Positions 57,359-64,000 of a stretch of DNA of 64,000 bases are shown in pieces. The stretch is from Pratylenchus scribneri. Its lineage: Eukaryota > Nematoda > Chromadorea > Rhabditida > Pratylenchidae. The stretch spans positions 310,001 through 374,000 of the forward strand of contig JAQSEB010000111.1 in the NCBI GenBank assembly GCA_030063045.1, written 5' to 3'. The position numbers were made by a program, and so were the translations under genes. The first letter of the stretch is position 1; the number at the start of each line of letters is the position of its first letter. The notes under the pieces are model-generated. The model ran no database searches and had not been told where the DNA came from. It saw only the letters and a program-made list of their open reading frames with translations.

Positions 57359-58428
57359 CTAAAAGAAAAATTTTTATTCTCACTTAAGTTCAAATAAAAT
57401 TCATATTAATTCATTCTTAAATTTGAATGAATTAATATATGAAAATTGGGCTACAGGAAAATTTCGTGCCTTGTTAGATGATATTTTTCTTTTTTTTACT
57501 GTTGAAAATATGCAATTAACTCTAATATAATTTAAATTAATTATTCATTTTTGAATGAATTTATATATGGGAATTGGGCTACTGACCAATTTGGTGACAT
57601 TGATATTTTTTAAATTTATTATTTATTCATATGCTCAAAGTCAGAGATCGGACGGTACGGACGGGATCCTGACCGGTGTTTTTCGGGATCCCGACTCCGG
57701 ATTGATTCGGTAACCCCGAAGGGGATCTCGCCCGAAGCGTCTTGCCGATCTCTACCCAGAATTGAAATATGAAAAAGAAATATTTAGGTTCACTGACGCA
57801 AATAAATATTTTATAATTTTAAAATGTTTAATTAATGCAAAATTTAGCATTATTTTATATATTGAACCTTTGCTCTTTACAATTAAATTTCAATATATTA
57901 TTTGTTCATTCGCCGGCTGCCCGAAACTTTTAAATTATTTTAATGAATTTTAGATTAATATAGACATGAGACTGTCAATTGAGTAAATATCAAATATGGA
58001 AAAGAAATGTGAATATGAATTTTAGTTAATTTAATAAATTGACCTTTTTTATTTTTAGTCAAATAAATTATTTCAAAATTATTTTTGTATGGAAAAAGGA
58101 CATTTTTATTTAAATTTTTATATTCTGAAATCCATAGATTATTTCAAATTTGATGCTCTCAAATATTCATATTCTGTCATCATAGTTCGAATTAAGACTG
58201 AATTTGATCGCGAATTCTTGATTTAATCATATCACATTTTGAATTAAATTGGAGGAGTGGAACTGTGGTGGGTTCGGGAATATCCCTCTCTGCATGATTT
58301 AGCAAATAATGGATAAATTTCATGTAATGATTTGAAATTAATTAAAACCATTTATAGAAAACAATAAATTTTTAGGATTTAATTAATTGACTAGATTTTA
58401 ATAACAAAAAATCCATTTTAATTGTTCA
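57359..58428. other. Spacer between the M13 copies
   Basis: Homologous to 61177-62000. Contains the short GC-rich insertion at 57643-57753. No gene. Confidence 0.5.
57643..57753. mobile_element. Short GC-rich inverted-repeat insertion (111 bp)
   Basis: AGAGATCGG at the left end and CCGATCTCT at the right end are perfect terminal inverted repeats. The interior is GC-rich with CCCCGAAGGGG. The matching place in the duplicated flank (about 61470) lacks it, so this is an occupied/empty site pair. No coding capacity. Confidence 0.8.
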
Positions 58429-61176
58429 TTAATAGAATTGGCATTTATCTTTCGGATTCATTGCTTCATTCGATTTGCATTTGAATGCCGAGGAAAATTC
58501 CGGGAAATTTTTGAGTCGAATATTGACTCGCATTCGTGCCACTGAATGAATATCGGTTCCTTCCGGAAATTGATTCCTCTCTGGGTCATCCCTGTCCGTA
58601 AAGCAATAAGGCTAAATTTAAATTATTAAATTATAATTTGAATTTATTTTTAAATAAAAACTCACAAATGCGGATGCAATGAAAAATGTTTGTTCAGGTG
58701 AATATTTATAAGCCAATGTGGTTTTGGTAGACGTTGGATTGCTTTTTTGGAAAAGTTTCCATCCATTGAAGGCGCCCACTATTCCAACGTTATCGGCCAT
58801 ATCCTCGCTGACTGTGTCAGCATGGGTCAAATTTGGATAGAGCTTAAAAAATTGATTTAATTTAAAATTAATTGAATTTTATATTATTAAAAATTAATAA
58901 TTAATTTTGACTTGAATTTTACTTACTTTTTTGAATTCCTTCTCATATTGTTCTCGCAAACATTTTATCCTCATTTCATATTCTTTTATGTATTTTGCAT
59001 CCCAAAATTTTGCACCAAATCCGCCTTCCATCAAATCTATATCTGAATTGCCTATTTGGAGGGCATGTGTCTGTTCATGTCCCAACACAGAACCAAAATA
59101 GCCAAAATTGTATTCAGATGGAAATTTGGGATGAAAAACTGGCAATAATTTGTTAACATTTCCAATGGATATTTGCTTTCGAAATGCATAATATACGCCC
59201 AAATCCGTATAAGAAATTTCCCTTTGCGGATAATTCCTTTTGAATTCTCTCCTCACTTTGGCCAACATTTCCAGCCAATTCATTCCCTCATTAAGTTGAT
59301 ATTTTTTATAGAAGCTAAAAAAATAATTTAAAAAAAAACAAAATTTAAAATAATTTTTTGAATATTTTTGAAATTATTTATTAGAAATTATTTTTTTGTA
59401 ATATTATTTTAAGAAAATGTATTTATTTATTTTTAAGGAAAGGATTATATTTATTATATTTATTTAGGTATTTATGTAAATTAAAGTATTTTAATTTTAA
59501 GTTGATTAATTATTTCAGATTCAAATCTGGCATAAATTTAATATAAAAATATAATTAAAAAGTATGTTTGTTAACTCACTCATTATCAATGTTTTGTCCA
59601 AATTCAGTATCCATTCCAATTGTTGTGAAAATTGTATCCAAATTTTCCATGGAATATTTTCGATGTTCTTGATCATGCCATTTACTTTCATTCAAAACTT
59701 TTTGCATTCCTTTTCTTGAATATTTGTAAATTTCCATTTCTCCATTGCTGCTATTTTCAATACCCTTTTTTGTGAATAATAATTGGCTCAATGGATGTGG
59801 AAAATAATTAAACATGAATTTTCGAATGCAAAGCAATGGCGAAAATTCGCCTTCGTTGAATATTCTCAAACTATTTATTAAACTCCAAATAAGGTATTCG
59901 GACATTGCGGCTTTGTCAATTTCACTTTAATCAAATAAAATAAATTTATTTTTAAACTTAAATATTTTTACCTTTTTGATTCGCCATAATTTTGCATAAT
60001 TTTCATAAATTTTTTGAATGAATCCCAATAATAAATTTTCACCACACTTTTTCCGTCCACTTTTGCATTTGGGTATAAATTTATGAATAAATTAGTCCAA
60101 TTGAATTTTCCGTTTTGGCCAAATTCATTTTGGAATTCGCTTAAATTTAATTTCATTGCTTCAATTGTATTATTATCATCTAAAAATTAATGTATAAATA
60201 TATTTTTAAATATTTTTATACCATTCATTTTTCCAAGGATATTGGCAATTTCCAATAATTTTTGCTGTACTTTTTCTGAATCCAGCGCCGGATTTCGTAT
60301 TTTTCCAGCAAATTTCATCTCCGCCAGCCAATCTTGATAACTTTGAAGAGCTTCGCCGTCAAAATTCATATAAATTAATTCAATTTTGAATTCATTCCCT
60401 TGCATTAATTTTCCATCCGGTCCAATTTCTTTTGTGGCCATTCTTTCCAACGAAAAGAATGGATTATATGGATGAGTCCGTTGAACCCATTTATCATTGA
60501 ATTCATGGAATGGTATTGGGGAAGAATCTGGAATCAAAATTTAAAGAATAATGGAACATTTTTGAACCATTTTCATTGAATTGACTCAATCCAAATTGGT
60601 TAATCAAAGTGCTGGCGAATTCATCTTCTTCGGGTGCATGTGAATTGCATTTGTTGAAAAATGTCAACAAATTTGAGGAAATATTCACCGGTAATTCCTT
60701 TGACAATTCTGCATTGGTTAAATAATCTATAAATTAAATTAATTAATTAATTTTTCATTTATTAATGAAAATTACCAAGCCAAAATTTTTCAATTTGTTC
60801 CACAATTAATACATTATGGATGTATGGGTCTCGACCCAAAGTGTCGACTGATGTATCATTCTTTTTTATTTCCTTCGCTTTGTCCACTTTGTTTTTGACT
60901 CCACGACAAACAAATTCATAAAAATCATTGCAAGGATTCAAATTTGTTTGTTCCGCAAATTTCAGTGAATCCATCAATGCTGGGTAATTAATTTTGCCAC
61001 CTTTAATATTGGAATAGAATTAATTAAATAATTAATTGAATGCCTTTGTCGATGCTGAATCCATTGAATTCAACGCCATAATCCGCATATTTATTCAGAA
61101 TATCCTCATTCACAAATTCGACTGCCGCATTTGTGTTCACGATTAAAAATAATAAAATTGTAAAATGAAAAGGCAT
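58429..61176 (-). CDS. M13 (neprilysin/endothelin-converting-like) zinc peptidase, copy 2 (707 aa)
   Basis: Nine exons: 61176-61044, 61000-60776, 60726-60568, 60527-60222, 60179-59972, 59924-59580, 59314-58927, 58842-58666 and 58611-58429. All are in phase, and the first intron is GC-AG. A signal peptide (FHFTILLFLIVNTNAAVE) leads a secreted or type II form. The N-terminal Cys motif is NPCNDFYEFVC. The catalytic domain has VYYAFRKQISIGN (usual NAYY), SVLGHEQTHALQ (HExxH zinc ligands), SEDMADNVGI (usual ENIAD, with the third ligand Glu) and the C-terminal FKCKSNEAMNPKDKCQFY (usual ..C..W). M13 enzymes cut small peptides outside cells. The NAYY and C-terminal W changes make it a divergent member, though the zinc site is complete. 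Confidence 0.87.
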
Positions 61177-62622
61177 TTTTCTCTATAATAAATTTTAAAA
61201 TTAATTAATTTTTATTCTCATTCAAATAAGTCCAAAATAAATCATATTTAATTCATTATTAAATTTGAATGCATTAATAATATATTAAAAATATGTAGAG
61301 ATAAATTTGGCGTCTTTGATGATATTCTTCTTTTTTATTGCTCTAAATTTTTAATTAAGTCAAATTAATTTAAATTTATTATTAAATTTAAATGGATTTA
61401 TATATGAGAAGTGGGACACATAAAAATTTAATGCCATTAATATTTTAAATTTATTATTTATTCATATGCTCCGAATTGAATTTTGAAAACGAAATATTTT
61501 GTTTCAATGACGCACTTAAGCATTTATAATTCTAAAATGTTTAATTAATGCAAAATTTAGCATTACTTTATATATTGAACTTTTGCTCATCTCAATTAAA
61601 TTCCAATATATTATTTGTTCATTCGCCGGCTGCCCGAAATTTTTAAATTATTTTAATGAATTTTAGATTAATATAGACATGAGACTGTCAATTGAGTAAA
61701 TATTAAATATGGAAAAGAAATGTGAATATGAATTTCAGTTAAATTTAAATAAATTGACCTTTTTACTATTTTTAGTCAAATAAATTATTTCAAAATTATT
61801 TTTGTATGGAAATAATGACATTTTTATTTGATTTTTTTTATTCTGAAATCCATAGTTTCATTCAAATTTGATGCTATCAAATATCCATATTCATATTCAT
61901 ATTCATTTTCTGCTTTCTGCTTTATGATATTTTATGTTTGCCATCATAGTTCGAATTAGGACTGAATTTGCTCATGAATTTTTGATTAATTTTGTATACA
62001 GAACTGATTGATTAGCAAGACAGAAAAGAATTGGGATTGAATGCAGGCTAATGAAAATGAATTGATAGATGGCTTGGATTTGCTGCAGAAAGTGCATGGA
62101 ATAATCGGGCCCAATATTAAGTGGATTTTAGGCTAATTCCAGCGGCAAAAATAGTTGTGCCCATTTCTGGCCATATTCTATCCACCGATCGAAATGATAT
62201 AAGAAAATAGTGATAAAGGACTAATCTAATAAATATCTCATCTCTTTATTACATTTATTGCAATTCAATGGCAAATGTCATTAAGGGTTGATAACCCAAA
62301 TCTCCTGTGCAATAATTAGATTTAAAATTTAAGTTATGTAAAAAAATATACAAATTTAAATGAATTTCATTTTCACATAAATTTCTTATTTTAGCGACGT
62401 TCATCTTTAATTTAAATATTTGAAAAAAAAATTAATGAGGTAGAAAAGAATTTATTTAGGAAATGAAAAATAATCCATTATAAAGGGAATAAAAGAAAGA
62501 TGAATATATTCCCCAAATAAAATGCATAAAATGGTTCCAACATAGCATTTAAGATAAATCCGAAATAGAATGAATAAAATAATCTCAATTTTAACTTTCT
62601 TTATAATTTTATTTTCTTTCTT
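61177..62622. other. Gene-free region of about 1.4 kb
   Basis: The first 800 bases are the second copy of the duplicated M13 flank. The remainder is the 3' flank of the pyrophosphatase gene. Nothing else called. Confidence 0.5.
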
Positions 62623-63793
62623 TCACAAAGTTCTAAGCCTTTTTCGGCCATTTCTTTCTGTGTTCTTCTTTTTCTCCTTCAAAAAATACCAATCCATTAT
62701 TTCTTGCGACATTTTGGCATTCTCAAATTGAGCCCATTTCTCAACTTTGCTTGGCCAAACATCATCCAATGCTTTGTTGACTCCTTCATCAATATAACAT
62801 TCCGTATTGATATTTTTTTTTGGGGGCATTTTTGGATTTAATCAATTCTTTCCAGAAATTATTGGTTTCCTCGATAATCTAAATATTTTCAAAAATTAAT
62901 ATAAATGAAAAATTTTCCGGATGTTTTTAAATTAATTTAAATTCTCGGCAAAAATTAACTTCATGCGCAAATTTACGGCCCTGGAATTCTCCATTGAAAG
63001 CGAATTTGTTTGGTCCTTTGCCTTCCGGCCTTTTATAATTTCTAAACCATTTTCGTGTATCATCCAAATATCCGGGCATTTCCTCCTCCACATCCTCAAT
63101 ATTATTCAATCTTTTGGCCAATTTATCCGTAACATCGATTGCCACCAATTTCCAATCCGTTTCATCATCGTCTAACATACCCAATATTCCCAATATTTTC
63201 ACTTGAATAACTGAACCGGTTGGATGAATCTAATAAAAATATTAAATAAAAATAATAATTATTTTAGTAAAATTCACTTTTGAGCCAATTTCCACCACAT
63301 CAATTGGGTCATTGTCGCCAATGGCTTTGGTGTGTTTATTCTCTTTTTGTGGGTCTTCCCAAGTTTGTGGCAATGCCCCATAATTCCAAATGTACCCTTT
63401 GAATGGGTAAATGTTGCGCACAAATCGCATTTGCCCTTCCGTCCCCTTGATAATATCCTGCCGAATTGGTGACATTTGCTCTTTGGTTGACATTTCCATT
63501 TTTGCTTGACTCCATCTTGGAATTTCCACGACCATATTGAACACATTGTTCTTTTCATCAGCATACAGGGGAATATCATGCCATGGGGAAATAAATTTGT
63601 CATCATCCGTCTTTTTGATGAATACTCGATAATTTGGCGTATAAAGTTGACCTTTTTCTACTGCCTCATATTTTTTGAAGCCACGGTCCCAATTGATTCC
63701 GCTGCGTTCTGCGGCATCGCAGAAAATTTAGCGCACAACGCAGAACTGGTCGAAAAGGCCGATTAAAAGGAAAAATTGAGAGGAGAGGGGCAT
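62623..63793 (-). CDS. Soluble inorganic pyrophosphatase, family I (about 320 aa core)
   Basis: Exons are up to 63278, 63229-62960 and 62878-62623. It hydrolyses PPi with Mg2+. Family signatures are EKGQLYTPNYRVF, FISPWHDIPL, YPFKGYIWNYGALPQTWEDP and the metal site GDNDPIDVVEIG. Two problems remain. In the first exon a signal-like start (MPLSSQFFLLIGLFDQFCVV at 63793) runs in frame into the conserved part but meets TAA at 63730-63728, so the true start may be an exon upstream joined at the CCGCAG acceptor near 63719. In the last exon nine A (minus strand, plus T at 62813-62821) must be eight for the frame to continue. The C-terminus is extended and basic (EKKKNTERNGRKRLRTL). Closest in kind to nematode pyp-1. 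Confidence 0.8.
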
Positions 63794-63881
63794 TTTGGAT
63801 AATAATAAATGAAAATTGCCTCTACGGATTCGTCTTTAAATTCTGAATTTCGCCACGTGCTTTATTGATTTTGTGATTGGA

Positions 63882-64000
63882 AAATGCCGGAATATTTTGG
63901 TTAATTTTAGGCAATGAAATTGTGGGAAATGGGAATGGATGGCCAATGCCGGCCCATTTTGGTTAATTTTGGCCAATGAAATTGTGGGAATAGAGGTGGA
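63882..64000. repeat. Tandem repeat, unit about 63 bp, at least two copies
   Basis: ATTTTGGTTAATTTT followed by GGCAATGAAATTGTGGGAA or GCCAATGAAATTGTGGGAA occurs at about 63894 and again at about 63957, each preceded by AATGCCGG. The array may continue past the window. Confidence 0.7.

Larger units (their letters stand above)
54627..62000. repeat. Tandem head-to-tail duplication, unit about 3.8 kb
   Basis: The two M13 copies and their 5' flanks align with an offset of about 3,802-3,818 bases. Flank similarity continues beyond the genes: GCCGGCTGCCCGAAA at about 57912 and 61628, then TTAGATTAATATAGACATGA. The offset drops by about 100 bases across 57643-57753 because copy 1 carries an insertion there. 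Confidence 0.85.

Noticed and set aside
1..64000. CRISPR arrays, bacterial operons, rRNA or clear tRNA genes
   Set aside because: None found. The tandem repeats are coding or eukaryotic-type, and all genes have introns or eukaryotic features.

Overview
The window looks like nuclear DNA of a plant-parasitic nematode. It is visibly AT-rich, with compact genes broken by many 35-60 nt introns. It carries nematode-restricted families (DB module, C6 module, Srx-like chemoreceptor, ShK-like cysteine-rich peptides), a ciliary gene (IFT57), a family 3 pectate lyase and a type I glutamine synthetase; the last two are known horizontal-transfer candidates in plant-parasitic nematodes. A root-knot or cyst nematode (Tylenchina) is my inference. 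The genus cannot be fixed from the sequence alone.

Layout. 0-9.4 kb: a gene tail, a giant secreted TSP1/mucin repeat protein, a DB-module secreted protein, a small heat-shock protein and a secreted ankyrin-repeat protein. 10.6-17.4 kb: small secreted proteins and a beta-1,3-glycosyltransferase (GT31). 18-21 kb: an unrecognised coiled-coil gene split by a large foldback element. 21-25.7 kb: gene-poor, with a carboxylesterase relic. 25.7-28.7 kb: a divergent G-protein alpha subunit with two mutually exclusive terminal exons. 29-33 kb: small cysteine-rich secreted proteins and a C6-module protein. 33.9-38.9 kb: GSI-type glutamine synthetase, a Thr-linker secreted protein and phosphatidylserine decarboxylase. 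40-44.7 kb: an Srx-like GPCR, a secreted Cys-rich protein and a four-TM protein. 45.3-50.7 kb: cytochrome P450, IFT57 and pectate lyase. 50.8-53.9 kb: a nuclear-like protein and a tandem Kunitz protein. 54.6-62 kb: a tandem duplication of an M13 (neprilysin-like) peptidase, one copy intact and one decayed. 62.6-63.8 kb: inorganic pyrophosphatase.

The genes do not form one pathway. They mix housekeeping functions with a large share of secreted products (pectate lyase, ankyrin protein, Kunitz, ShK-like, DB, C6, M13, mucin) that plausibly act outside the worm. The best candidates for something new are the G-alpha gene with alternative C-termini, the secreted ankyrin protein and several foldback/inverted-repeat elements. 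Exon models were derived by hand and checked by reading-frame phase. Several otherwise good genes need a one-base homopolymer correction, which suggests consensus errors or recent decay.
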